Position numbers and translations under genes: made by a program
Notes under the pieces: model-generated
Database searches by the model: none
Seen by the model: only the letters and a program-made list of their open reading frames with translations
Told to the model about the DNA's origin: nothing
In this document: piece after piece, positions 28,619 to 37,757 of the stretch
Position numbering within the stretch: the stretch's first letter is position 1
Layout of the letters: each line of letters opens with the position of its first letter
Source of the DNA: Kineobactrum salinum
GTDB taxonomy: Bacteria > Pseudomonadota > Gammaproteobacteria > Pseudomonadales > Halieaceae
Direction: 5' to 3'
Assembly: GCF_010669285.1 (NCBI RefSeq)
Contig: NZ_CP048711.1
Coordinates: 1,860,001-1,924,000, forward strand
DNA length: 64,000 nucleotides

Positions 28619-29299
28619 ATGAATACCAGCGAATCGGACAGCAGCAGCTACAGCGAACCCGGGGTCGGGGGCATGGTCCAGGACTGGGCCGCGGACAAGC
28701 AGACCTTCGACATGCCCTGGGGCAAGTTGATGATGTGGATCTTTCTGCTCAGCGATACCTTCATCTTCAGCATGTTCCTGACCGGCTACATGAATGTGCG
28801 GATCTCCGCGACCGAGACCTGGCCCAACGCCAGCGAAGTGTTCGCGCTGGAGATTGGCGGCGTCCATATGCCGCTGCTGCTGATTGCGATCATGACCTTT
28901 GTACTGATCACCAGCAGCGGCACCATGGCGATGGCGGTCAATTACGCCTACCGGGGCGACCGACGCCGTACCGCTATCCTGATGCTGCTGACGGCGCTGC
29001 TGGGTGCCAGTTTTGTCGGCATGCAGGCCTTCGAGTGGACCAAGCTTATAGAGGAGGGTGTCCGGCCCTGGGCCAACCCGATGGGGGCCGCCCAGTTTGG
29101 CTCGGCGTTCTTCATGATCACCGGCTTTCACGGCCTGCATGTGTCAGCCGGAGTAATCTACCTTGCGATAGTCGCCCGCAAGGTGAGCCGGGGAGACTAT
29201 GAGCGCAAGGGCTACGCCATTGTCGAAATCACCGGTTTGTACTGGCACTTTGTCGACCTGGTATGGGTCTTCATCTTTGCCTTTTTCTATCTCTGGTGA
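28619..29299 (+). CDS. ctaE: Cytochrome c oxidase subunit III (second copy)
   Basis: 226 aa from ATG 28619; a GTG at 28613 is also in frame. The typical helix set includes WIFLLSDTFIFSMFL, GASFVGMQAFEW, ITGFHGLHVSAGVIYL and GLYWHFVDLVWVFIF. Hydrophilic N-terminus of about 35 residues. It is closer to canonical subunit III than the preceding gene. Together they make a tandem pair, perhaps from duplication and specialisation. Confidence 0.92.
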   Translation: MNTSESDSSSYSEPGVGGMVQDWAADKQTFDMPWGKLMMWIFLLSDTFIFSMFLTGYMNVRISATETWPNASEVFALEIGGVHMPLLLIAIMTFVLITSSGTMAMAVNYAYRGDRRRTAILMLLTALLGASFVGMQAFEWTKLIEEGVRPWANPMGAAQFGSAFFMITGFHGLHVSAGVIYLAIVARKVSRGDYERKGYAIVEITGLYWHFVDLVWVFIFAFFYLW

Positions 29300-29309
29300 A
29301 GGAGGCTCC

Positions 29310-29639
29310 ATGAGCACGAGCGCAGACACAGGCACAGGACAGCAACATCCCGTCGGTATCTACCTGAAAATCTGGCTGCTGCTGTTTGTACTCAGCACAT
29401 TCTCCTACCTGGTGGATTATTTCCAGCTTCAGGGAATGTTGCGCTGGTCACTGATCCTGATCTTCATGTTTCTCAAGGCCGGCTTCATCATGGCTATCTT
29501 CATGCACCTGAGCTGGGAACGGCTGTCCCTGAAATATACGCTGTTGCTGCCCACGCTCGCGATTGGTGTGCTGATTGCCCTGATGTATATCGAGGGGGAC
29601 TATGTTGAGCTGACCCGCTTCCGGTACCTGGATCCATGA
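29310..29639 (+). CDS. Cytochrome c oxidase subunit IV-like protein
   Basis: 109 aa from ATG 29310 after GGAGG. Three membrane helices (IWLLLFVLSTFSYLVDYF, LILIFMFLKAGFIMAIFMHL, TLLLPTLAIGVLIALMYI) in the prokaryotic COX4 pattern, with KAGFIMAIFMHL typical. It probably stabilises the oxidase complex. It overlaps the Sco gene by ATGA. Confidence 0.85.
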   Translation: MSTSADTGTGQQHPVGIYLKIWLLLFVLSTFSYLVDYFQLQGMLRWSLILIFMFLKAGFIMAIFMHLSWERLSLKYTLLLPTLAIGVLIALMYIEGDYVELTRFRYLDP

Positions 29640-30361
29640 CCGGCGGCCCCACAATGTCACCGCGCCGCAGAATGCTGTTCGGCTTTCTGCTCGCCAATGG
29701 CACGATCATAGTGGTAGCCGCGCTGCTGTGGTACTACCGGCCGCTGCCACCGCCACGTATCCAGGGTGTATTGCTGTCGGAGTCCCGGGCCCTGGACCAG
29801 TTCGAACTCACCGACCACAGCGGCACCACTTTTGCCAATGAGGATCTGCGCGGCCAGTGGCACCTGGTCAGCTACGGCTTTACCACCTGCCCGGACGTCT
29901 GCCCCAGCGCCCTGAGCGAACTGGCAAGCTTTGTGGACCGGCTGGAACCGGCTTACCGCCAGGATCTGCAGGTGCTGTTCTACAGTGTGGATCACGGCCG
30001 CGACACACCCTCCCAGCTGCACAGCTATCTCTCCTATTTCAATCAGGATTTCATCGGGTTGACCGTGACCGAGCCGGAACGGCAAGACCCCGCCGCCTTC
30101 GAGCACAGCCTCGGCATACTCGCCCAGCTACAGCCCGCGCCAGGCGCAGAACTGGACGACGGTGATTACCAGGTAAGCCACAGCGTCACCCTGCTGCTGC
30201 TCAACCCGCAGGGAGAGCTGCAGGCAGTGCTGGAACCCGATCGCGCCGGTGCCGGTGTGCCCGGCTTTACTGTGGATACCCTACTGCGGGATTACACCGC
30301 CGTGCGCGACTATCTGGCACGCCGCCAGCGAGGCAACAACAATGCTGGCCAGGATGCCTGA
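29636..30361 (+). CDS. Sco1/SenC-family copper chaperone
   Basis: 241 aa. One N-terminal membrane anchor (LLANGTIIVVAALLWYY), then a thioredoxin fold with the copper-binding CPDVC motif in GFTTCPDVCPSA and the partner His in VSHSVTLLLL. It delivers copper to the CuA site of subunit II or reduces its cysteines. Last gene of the oxidase operon. The 175 bp after it (30362-30536) hold no clear feature. Confidence 0.93.
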   Translation: MTGGPTMSPRRRMLFGFLLANGTIIVVAALLWYYRPLPPPRIQGVLLSESRALDQFELTDHSGTTFANEDLRGQWHLVSYGFTTCPDVCPSALSELASFVDRLEPAYRQDLQVLFYSVDHGRDTPSQLHSYLSYFNQDFIGLTVTEPERQDPAAFEHSLGILAQLQPAPGAELDDGDYQVSHSVTLLLLNPQGELQAVLEPDRAGAGVPGFTVDTLLRDYTAVRDYLARRQRGNNNAGQDA

Positions 30362-30536
30362 ACTGGCGGCACTGCAGCGACTGCCCGCAGTTGCAAGCAC
30401 AGCTCCAATCCCGCGCCATCGCTAAGCACGCAGGCCCACGGCCCTGAGCTTGCTCACAACCGCGTACTCCTGCATCATCAGTCATCGGCAACTACAATAA
30501 CCCGCCCGAACGGGGCAGCACTGTATCGGGGACACG

Positions 30537-32207
30537 ATGGCCGGCTTGCAGGAATTACTCAGCGATATCGAGGAGGCACCCGGAGGTCCACGCATCGGGG
30601 CCATTTTCGATTTCGATGGCACCGTAATCTCCGGTTACTCCGCCACGGCCTTTCTCCGGGAGCAATTGCGGCGCGGTGACCTGTCGGCGCGGGATCTGTT
30701 GGAGCTGGTGCAGGCGATGACCAGTTTCAGGCGCGGCAGCCTGGCTTTTTCCGCACTGATGACCGTCAGCACCCGGTTTCTGGGCGGCATCGAAGAGTAC
30801 AGTTACACCGAACTGGGCGAAACCCTGTACCAGAACCAGATCGCGCGTCTGGTCTACCCGGAATCCAGGGCCCTGATCGCTGCTCACCGGGCCCGCGGTC
30901 ACACCGTTGCCATCATCTCCTCCGCCACGATCTACCAGGTAGCGCCCGCGGCCCGTGACCTGGGTATCGAGCATGTGATGTGCACCTGCCTCGAGGTGGA
31001 GGAAGGCCTGTTTACCGGCAGCGTAATCCAGCCTACCTGCTTCGGCCAGGGCAAGGTCGACGCAGCGGAACAACTGGCACGCGATCAGGGTGTGAATCTG
31101 GATGCCAGCTTCTTCTACTCGGACAGCGAGGACGACCTGCTGTTGCTGGAACGGGTGGGCAGGCCACGGGCACTGAATCCCAGTCGTCAGCTGCGCGGTA
31201 CTGCCCGCGATCGCAACTGGCCCGTGGCCAGGTTCTTGAGCCGGGGCAAACCCAGCGTGTCCCAGTACTTGCGGTCCGCCGCCGCCACGGTCAGCCTGGT
31301 ACCGAGCCTGCTGGCAGGCCTGCCAATCTATGCGCTGACCCGTTCCCGGCGCCAGTCGATCAATTTCTCCCTGTCCCTGTTTGCAGATACCGCCAGTGCG
31401 CTGATCGGCCTGGACCTGAACGTGAAGGGGGAGCAACATCTTTGGTCGCAACGGCCCGCGGTGTTTGTTTTCAATCACCAGAGCAAGGCGGATGTAGTGA
31501 TCATCGCCAGCCTGCTGCGGCGGGACATGGCAGGTGTCGGCAAGCAGGAAATACGGGACATGCCGGTGATCGGCCGCTTGCTGGAGTTTGGCGGGGTCGT
31601 GATGATAGACCGCGCCAACGCCGCAAGCGCTATCGAAGCGATGGCGCCACTGGTGCAGGCCATGCGTGAAGAGGGCAAGTCCGTGGCCCTGGCCCCCGAG
31701 GGCACCCGCAGCGTGTCACCCCGCCTGGGGGCCTTCAAGAAGGGCGCCTTCCATCTGGCGATGCAGGCCGGTGTGCCGATAGTGCCGATCGTGATACGCA
31801 ACGCCGGCGATGTGGCCCCCAAGGGTGACTTCGTGTTCCGGCCCGCTACGGTGGACGTGGAGGTGCTGCCTCCGGTGGACACCAGCAGGTGGCGGCCACA
31901 GCATATCGACCGGCATGTAAGCGAGGTGCGCCAGCTGTTCCTCGACTGCCTGGGACAGCAGGAAACATCAGAACCCGGTGGCAAGCCTCGCACCGGCGGG
32001 ACAGTCGGGGCCAGAGCGGGCCGCAAAACGGCCACCAAATCGCGCTCCCGCGGCGGCCGCAAGACTTCAACCACGATCCGCAAGAACGCCGCCAGAAAAA
32101 CTGCCCCGCCCGTCACCGCCGCAACCGCTGCTGAAGCGGAGCCCGCCGACGCTACAGCAACAACAGCTCGCCGCCGCAGCCGCACGCCGGGAGCTTCCGG
32201 GGCGTGA
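30537..32207 (+). CDS. HAD-IB phosphatase fused to 1-acylglycerol-3-phosphate acyltransferase (PlsC-like)
   Basis: 556 aa. Residues ~20-235 are a HAD-IB domain with DFDGTVISGYSA, ISSAT and FYSDSEDDLLLL. Residues ~285-465 are a PlsC domain with the catalytic NHQSKAD (His314, Asp319) and EGTRS. The last ~75 residues are a low-complexity Lys/Arg/Ala/Thr tail resembling histone-H1-type tails. It probably makes phosphatidic acid from lysophosphatidate; the HAD part may dephosphorylate a lipid or serine phosphate. It is followed by a PlsB-type GPAT and gpsA, as with mycobacterial plsC/plsB2. It overlaps the next gene by GTGA. Confidence 0.9.
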   Translation: MAGLQELLSDIEEAPGGPRIGAIFDFDGTVISGYSATAFLREQLRRGDLSARDLLELVQAMTSFRRGSLAFSALMTVSTRFLGGIEEYSYTELGETLYQNQIARLVYPESRALIAAHRARGHTVAIISSATIYQVAPAARDLGIEHVMCTCLEVEEGLFTGSVIQPTCFGQGKVDAAEQLARDQGVNLDASFFYSDSEDDLLLLERVGRPRALNPSRQLRGTARDRNWPVARFLSRGKPSVSQYLRSAAATVSLVPSLLAGLPIYALTRSRRQSINFSLSLFADTASALIGLDLNVKGEQHLWSQRPAVFVFNHQSKADVVIIASLLRRDMAGVGKQEIRDMPVIGRLLEFGGVVMIDRANAASAIEAMAPLVQAMREEGKSVALAPEGTRSVSPRLGAFKKGAFHLAMQAGVPIVPIVIRNAGDVAPKGDFVFRPATVDVEVLPPVDTSRWRPQHIDRHVSEVRQLFLDCLGQQETSEPGGKPRTGGTVGARAGRKTATKSRSRGGRKTSTTIRKNAARKTAPPVTAATAAEAEPADATATTARRRSRTPGASGA

Positions 32208-34561
32208 CCCTGGAACAGAAACTCGCTGTCAATCCGTGGCCCGCCGGCACCGCGCCGGTCGTCTTCATACTCGATGCCCGCAACCGCTTTGAAAAACAGC
32301 TGCTGGAGCGCTGGATCGAGCACCACAGCGGCGCGGCGGCCGCGGCCGCCCTCCGCGAGAGCCAGCAGCTGGTGCTGGATCTGGGCGATGATCGCAAGGG
32401 TATCGACAGCACCAATATCCGCAACCAGCTGGCGCTCGCCGAGGCCACCCTGGTAGCACCATTGCGGGTAGCCTGGACCCCACCGGCAGCCGCGATCAAA
32501 ACCGGCCCGCGGCTGCGCGACCTGGTGTTGGGCGATGCCCGCCGCCCCGGCCCAGGGCGGGCCCGCAGGATTGCGGCCAGGGAGCCGCAGCGGCTGCACC
32601 TGATCATCGGCAAACCTGATTCGCTGGGCAACCTGCGCCGCCGCTACCAGTGCAAGTACGGCCAGGACAGTACCCGGGAAGACAGCTCCTTTGCCGTGTT
32701 TGTCGCCCGCCAGGCCGCGATCGTGCTGGAGATTGCCGAGCGGCGCCTCCAGGGAGGACGCTACAAGGTCCCCCGCTACGTAGCCGAAAGCCTGTGTTCC
32801 AACCGCAGCTATCGGCAGGCGCTGGATGCCCTCGCCGCCGAGCAGGGTACCACCCGCGCGGCGCTGCTGGAGGAAGCCGCGGGGTACATGAAGGAAATGA
32901 TCTCGGTTCCCAGCACCTTCTGGCTGGATGTCTGGGCCCGCTTCAACAGCTTCTGCCTCGGGTTGGGCTACGAAAAGGACATCGTCTACGACCGCGGGGC
33001 CATCGAGCAGATGCGCCAGCTGGTACGCGACAACCCGGCCATGCTGCTGTGGACCCACAAGACCTACCTGGACGGGATGGTGGTGCCCAAAGTCCTCTAC
33101 GACAACGATTTTCCGATGCCCCACATGTTCGGGGGCGCCAATATCAACTTTGCCGGCATCGGTTTTCTGGTACACCGCGCGGGTGGCATTTTCATCAAAC
33201 GCAGCTTCAGCGACAACGCGCTGTACAAGCTGACGCTGCGCCACTACATCGGCTACCTGATGGAAAAGCGTTTTCCGATGAACTGGTCTTTCGAGGGCAC
33301 CCGCTCACGGCTGGGAAAACTGATGCCGCCGCGCTACGGCCTGTTGAAATACGTGCTCGAAGCCTGTCACACCACCGACGCCCGCGACATCCACATCATT
33401 CCGATTTCCATCAGTTATGACCTGATCCGCGACGTCGAGGAATACGCCACCGAACAGACCGGCCGCGGCAAGGGTGCCGAGTCCCTGCGCTGGTTTATCG
33501 GCTACGTCCGCAGCCTGGCGCGGCCCATGGGCAAGATCTACATGGAGATCGGCAAACCGGTCGTTCTGCCGCAGGCACCGGAGCCGGACGACACGCTGGC
33601 GCTGTCCAAGATAGCCTTCGAGGTGGCGGTGGAGGCAAACAGGGTAACGCCGATAACCTTCCCCTCGCTGGTCACCATGAGCCTGCTGGGCGCCGCACCC
33701 AAGGCCCTGACCGAGGAAGAAGTCATTGAGGAACTGGGGGCTTTACTGCGCTGGGCGGAACAGCGCCAGCTACGTATCTCCAGGGATTTCGATCGCAGTT
33801 ACGCAGACAATCTGCAGGGGCTGCTTGGCATCATGATCAACGAGGGCATCGTCACCCGTTATGACGAAGGCCCCGAGGTGGTCTATGGCATCGCGCTGGA
33901 GCAGCACCCGGTGGCCAGCTACTACCGCAATACCGTCATCCATTTTTTTGTCAACAAGGCCATAATTGAGCTGGCGCTGGTAAAATCCACCGAAACCGAT
34001 GATGCCGTTGCACTGGACGTATTCTGGGCCGAAGTGGACGAATTGCGCGATCTGTTCAAATTCGAGTTCTTCTATGCGCCCCGCGCCCAGTTCCATCGCG
34101 AGATTCGCGCTGAACTGGCACGCTATCAACCCGATTGGGAGACACTACCTGCGCAGGGCAGCGGCGGCTTTACCCAGTTGCTGCTGGGGATGACACCGCT
34201 GGTTGCACATGTCACGCTGCTGACCTACGCCGAAGCGTACTCGGTAGTGTCGGACCTGGTCGCGCGGCTGCCGGCAGAGGCATCCATGGATGAACAGGGC
34301 TGCGTCGCTCAGGCGCTGAAACTGGGACGACAGCTGTACCTGCAACGCCGTATCAGCAGTGAATCATCCATTGGCAAGCTGCTGTTTCGCAACGGCTACC
34401 AGCTGCTGCAGCACCGTCAGCTGGTAACCGGGGGCGATGCCGATGTTGGCCAGCGCCGCCAGGCCCTCGCGCGCCAGCTGCGCGACCTGAAACGCCGGCT
34501 GGAGGTGATACGCGCCATCGGCCTCACCGGGCGAGACCGGTTCAAGGAGCAACAAACATGA
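32204..34561 (+). CDS. plsB: Glycerol-3-phosphate 1-O-acyltransferase (PlsB-like)
   Basis: 785 aa from GTG 32204, coupled to the previous gene. The acyltransferase core lies mid-protein: THKTYLDG (His285, Asp290) as block I, the GG-x-FIKRSF region as block III-like, and FEGTRSR. The C-terminal ~350 aa form a helical region of GPAT type. It is nearer mycobacterial/animal GPATs in block I than E. coli PlsB. It acylates sn-1 of glycerol-3-phosphate supplied by GpsA, and its product feeds the PlsC fusion. Confidence 0.88.
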   Translation: MTLEQKLAVNPWPAGTAPVVFILDARNRFEKQLLERWIEHHSGAAAAAALRESQQLVLDLGDDRKGIDSTNIRNQLALAEATLVAPLRVAWTPPAAAIKTGPRLRDLVLGDARRPGPGRARRIAAREPQRLHLIIGKPDSLGNLRRRYQCKYGQDSTREDSSFAVFVARQAAIVLEIAERRLQGGRYKVPRYVAESLCSNRSYRQALDALAAEQGTTRAALLEEAAGYMKEMISVPSTFWLDVWARFNSFCLGLGYEKDIVYDRGAIEQMRQLVRDNPAMLLWTHKTYLDGMVVPKVLYDNDFPMPHMFGGANINFAGIGFLVHRAGGIFIKRSFSDNALYKLTLRHYIGYLMEKRFPMNWSFEGTRSRLGKLMPPRYGLLKYVLEACHTTDARDIHIIPISISYDLIRDVEEYATEQTGRGKGAESLRWFIGYVRSLARPMGKIYMEIGKPVVLPQAPEPDDTLALSKIAFEVAVEANRVTPITFPSLVTMSLLGAAPKALTEEEVIEELGALLRWAEQRQLRISRDFDRSYADNLQGLLGIMINEGIVTRYDEGPEVVYGIALEQHPVASYYRNTVIHFFVNKAIIELALVKSTETDDAVALDVFWAEVDELRDLFKFEFFYAPRAQFHREIRAELARYQPDWETLPAQGSGGFTQLLLGMTPLVAHVTLLTYAEAYSVVSDLVARLPAEASMDEQGCVAQALKLGRQLYLQRRISSESSIGKLLFRNGYQLLQHRQLVTGGDADVGQRRQALARQLRDLKRRLEVIRAIGLTGRDRFKEQQT

Positions 34562-35562
34562 GCAACCTCAACGTGGCACTGCTGGGCGGCGGATCCTGGG
34601 GCACCACCGTTGCCGCGCTGGTGGCGCGCAACGCACCGGTCACACTGTGGGCCCGCAATCCCGACACAGTCCGGGAAATCAATGACAGCCACAGCAACGA
34701 GACCTTCCTGCCGGGTGCCCAGTTGCCCGAGCGGCTGCAGGCCACCGCAGACATCGGCGAAGCGGTAGCAGGGGCCGATGTGATTGTGCTGGGCATTCCC
34801 TCACAGAATTTTCGCAGTGTGGTGGAGCAGGTGCGGCAGCATATCCGTCCATGGGTGCCGGTGATCAGCCTGACCAAGGGCCTGGAGCTGGACACCCGGA
34901 TGCGGATGACCGAAATCATCGCCGAGGTATTGCCCGGCCACCCTGTAGGGGTGCTGACCGGCCCCAACCTGGCCCGGGAAATCATGGCCGGACAGGCAGC
35001 CGCCAGCGTGCTGGCAATGGAAGACGCTACCATACTGGGTGAACTGCAGTGCCTGTTTTCCAGCGGCCTGTTCCGGGTCTACAGCAATCCCGACGTCATC
35101 GGCTGCGAACTGGGGGGAGTCCTGAAGAATATTATCGCGATCGCCGTGGGCATGGGCGACGGCCTGGGCGCCGGTGACAATACCCGCGCCGCGCTGATCA
35201 CCCGCGGCCTGGCGGAGATTAGCCGGCTGGGCGTTGCCATGGGAGGACAACCGGAAACCTTCGCCGGCCTGGCCGGCATGGGTGACATGATCGCCACCTG
35301 CACCAGTCCCCAGAGCCGCAACCGTCAGGTCGGCATCGAACTCGGCAGGGGCCGGTCAATGGCGGAGCTAAGCGCGGAAATGTACATGGTGGCCGAGGGC
35401 GCCAAGAGCGCACCGGCGGTGATGGCGCTGGCGGAACAACACGGGGTGGAAATGCCTATCGCGCTCGATGTATACCGGGTACTCAGCGGCGCCACCTCGG
35501 CCCAGCGTATTTTCCGCGGCCTGCTGCGGGTCTCGGCCGGCGCCGAATCTGAGCCGGGATAA
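34558..35562 (+). CDS. gpsA: Glycerol-3-phosphate dehydrogenase [NAD(P)+]
   Basis: 334 aa, usual length. The dinucleotide loop GGGSWGTTVA is at residue ~10; the catalytic lysine is in GGVLKNIIAIAVGMGDGLGAGDNTRAALITRG; the substrate region is AGMGDMIATCTSPQSRNR. It reduces dihydroxyacetone phosphate to glycerol-3-phosphate for phospholipids. ATG overlaps the plsB stop (ATGA), so the three genes make one lipid-precursor operon. Confidence 0.97.
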   Translation: MSNLNVALLGGGSWGTTVAALVARNAPVTLWARNPDTVREINDSHSNETFLPGAQLPERLQATADIGEAVAGADVIVLGIPSQNFRSVVEQVRQHIRPWVPVISLTKGLELDTRMRMTEIIAEVLPGHPVGVLTGPNLAREIMAGQAAASVLAMEDATILGELQCLFSSGLFRVYSNPDVIGCELGGVLKNIIAIAVGMGDGLGAGDNTRAALITRGLAEISRLGVAMGGQPETFAGLAGMGDMIATCTSPQSRNRQVGIELGRGRSMAELSAEMYMVAEGAKSAPAVMALAEQHGVEMPIALDVYRVLSGATSAQRIFRGLLRVSAGAESEPG

Positions 35563-35682
35563 GATAACCGTGTCACAGCTTCGTTAACGGGCACTGGCGC
35601 CGAAGCGAGAGCTGATGCAGAATACCTAGAATAAACAGCACGTATTTTAGGATTCTTGGACTTCGTAGCGCGGTCAACATCC

Positions 35683-35787
35683 TGGGAGGGTGCTTTCGAG
35701 ACACGCCGTGAATCCATCCATGGAGGCTCGGATGCCTAGGCGGCCCCGCGCATCCATGTCGCATACGGTCTCGAAAGCACCCTCCCA
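35683..35787. repeat. Dispersed hairpin element, copy 1
   Basis: Outer arms TGGGAGGGTGCTTTCGAGAC (35683-35702) and its exact reverse complement (35768-35787) enclose a core with ACACGCCGTGAA, CCATCCATGG, CTCGG and GCATCCATG. Copies 2 and 3 at 40042 and 40225 share the core and the GAGAC/GTCTC inner arms but have different outer arms, each self-complementary. It lies in the 338-bp gap after gpsA; the rest of that gap shows no gene. Confidence 0.85.
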
Positions 35788-35900
35788 AGACGCCGACCTT
35801 ATACCGAAGCGAGCCAAAGTAAGTGCAATTTTACCGTAAAATAACTTCGCGGTGGCTGCGACTGCCGCGACAACCACCACCGGACCCGCAGGATCGAAAC

Positions 35901-36734
35901 ATGACTCGTTTGCACCTGGGCCTGTGCCTGGCACTGTTGCTTCCCGTCTCCGCGCTGGCCGCGGAAGCCGGCAGATTTGCCGACCTCAATGGCAATCCGG
36001 GACTGCGCTCAGCCTCCGCGCTGGTGCTGGATGCCAACGGTGAGGTCATCTATGGCAAGGATACCGACACCGTGCGCCCCATCGCCTCCATCACCAAGCT
36101 GATGACGGCGATGGTCATCCTCGATGCGGGGCTGGACCTCGATGAGGCGCTGACCATCACCCGGGACGATCGCGACCTGATCCGGCTCACCGGCTCGCGC
36201 CTGGATTTTGGCGCTACGTTGAGTCGCCGGGAGATGCTGCTGCTGGCATTGATGTCATCCGAAAACCGAGCCGCGCATGTTCTCGGCCGCACCTATCCAG
36301 GCGGCCTGGAAGCCTTTGTTGCCGCGATGAATCTCAAGGCTGAGCAACTGGGCATGCGCAACAGCCAGTTCGCGGATCCGGCTGGTCTGCACGGAGACAA
36401 TATGTCCACCGCCCGGGATCTTGCATTAATGGTCCAGGCCGCGGGCGGCTATCCGCTGATCACCGAAGCCAGCACCACGCCCGGCATGACCGTGCATCCC
36501 TATGCCAACCGCGGCCCGCTGAACTACAACAATACCAACCGCCTGCTGAAGAACCGGAACTGGCAGATCGGCCTGAGCAAGACCGGCTACCTGGATGAAG
36601 CTGGTCGCTGCCTGGTGATGCAGGCCATCATCGAAGGCGAACCGGTGTCCATCGTGCTGCTCAATTCCTTTGGCAAGCTCACGCCCTTTGGTGATTCCAA
36701 CCGTCTGCGCAAGTGGCTGTTGGCAAACAGCTGA
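35901..36734 (+). CDS. pbpG: D-alanyl-D-alanine endopeptidase (PBP7/PbpG-like)
   Basis: 277 aa from ATG 35901, with a Sec signal peptide (LLLPVSALA|AE). The three penicillin-binding motifs are SITK (SxxK nucleophile), SEN (SxN) and KTG (in SKTGYLDEAG). In size and form it fits peptidase S11 endopeptidases that cut DD-cross-links in the periplasm for wall growth. It is monocistronic. Confidence 0.9.
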   Translation: MTRLHLGLCLALLLPVSALAAEAGRFADLNGNPGLRSASALVLDANGEVIYGKDTDTVRPIASITKLMTAMVILDAGLDLDEALTITRDDRDLIRLTGSRLDFGATLSRREMLLLALMSSENRAAHVLGRTYPGGLEAFVAAMNLKAEQLGMRNSQFADPAGLHGDNMSTARDLALMVQAAGGYPLITEASTTPGMTVHPYANRGPLNYNNTNRLLKNRNWQIGLSKTGYLDEAGRCLVMQAIIEGEPVSIVLLNSFGKLTPFGDSNRLRKWLLANS

Positions 36735-36821
36735 GCTGCGCTGCGGCGACAGATCCTGCAGCTTGACCTCCACCGCCGCTACTGGAACACTGGCAGTATC
36801 GCAGGTCACAGGAGCAGGCAC

Positions 36822-37751
36822 ATGTTGAACAGACGACAGATTCTGCAACTGGCTGCCAGCCTCACGGCAGCTGGTGCCGCCGCGGGCAGCCTGGGAGCCG
36901 CCGGCGACACCGCCAGGGCTCCCACCCTTAATCAGCGCGCCATTCCGAGCTCCGGGGAAGAACTGCCCGTGATCGGCATGGGTACCTCGCGCACCTTCGA
37001 TGTGCCCGCCGACGACGATTCAGTAAAACAGCTGACCGAGGTGCTGCGTGCCTTCTTCGATGCCAGCGGCAGCGTCATCGACTCTTCACCGATGTATGGC
37101 GAAGCCGAATCACGGGTGGGGGACATCCTGCAATCGCTGGAGCCACAGAGGCCGGTGTTCGCGGCCACCAAGGTCTGGACCACCGGCAAGCAACAGGGCA
37201 TCGAACAGATGCAGGAATCCGCCAGACGCATGGCGGTCGACCGTTTCGACCTGATCGCGGTCCACAACCTGCAGGACTGGCGCACCCACCTGGCGACGCT
37301 GAAGGACTGGAAGGCCGAGGGCAAGGTCCGCTACTTCGGTATTACCACCTCCCACGGGCGCAATCACAATGAGTTGCTGGAGATCATGCGCAAGGAGCCA
37401 CTGGATTTTGTCCAGTTCAGCTACAACATCGACAACCGCGGCGCCGAGAAGGAGCTGCTGCCGCTGGCCCGGGAGCGCGGTATCGCCACAATGATCAACC
37501 GCCCCTACCAGCGCGGCTCCCTGTTCGGCAAATCCCGTGACAAACCCTTGCCGGACGTGGCGACCGACCTCGGTTGCGGCAGCTGGGGCCAGTTCTACCT
37601 GAAATGGATACTCGGACATCCCGCGGTGACCTGCGTGATTCCCGCGACCTCCAAGCCGCATCACATGCGGGACAACATGCAGGCCAACTTCGGTCCCCTG
37701 CCCGATCCGGCCCAGCGCGCAGAGATGCTGCGCGTCTTCGCCGCCCTGTAG
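36822..37751 (+). CDS. Exported aldo/keto reductase with twin-arginine signal
   Basis: 309 aa, AGGAG 7 bases before ATG 36822. The N-terminus NRRQILQLAASLTAAGAAAGSLG has the paired Arg and hydrophobic Ala-rich run of a Tat signal. The mature part is an aldo/keto reductase barrel with catalytic Tyr in SPMYGEAESRVG, Lys in ATKVWTTG, and the HNLQDW and FGITTSHG segments. Tat export implies that it folds with its cofactor in the cytoplasm. Substrate unknown. It is followed 7 bp later by the transporter gene. Confidence 0.87.
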   Translation: MLNRRQILQLAASLTAAGAAAGSLGAAGDTARAPTLNQRAIPSSGEELPVIGMGTSRTFDVPADDDSVKQLTEVLRAFFDASGSVIDSSPMYGEAESRVGDILQSLEPQRPVFAATKVWTTGKQQGIEQMQESARRMAVDRFDLIAVHNLQDWRTHLATLKDWKAEGKVRYFGITTSHGRNHNELLEIMRKEPLDFVQFSYNIDNRGAEKELLPLARERGIATMINRPYQRGSLFGKSRDKPLPDVATDLGCGSWGQFYLKWILGHPAVTCVIPATSKPHHMRDNMQANFGPLPDPAQRAEMLRVFAAL

Positions 37752-37757
37752 CCGCGG

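Noticed and set aside
31475-33244. 589-aa minus-strand open frame
   Set aside because: Antisense to the HAD-PlsC and PlsB genes, with no recognisable domain.
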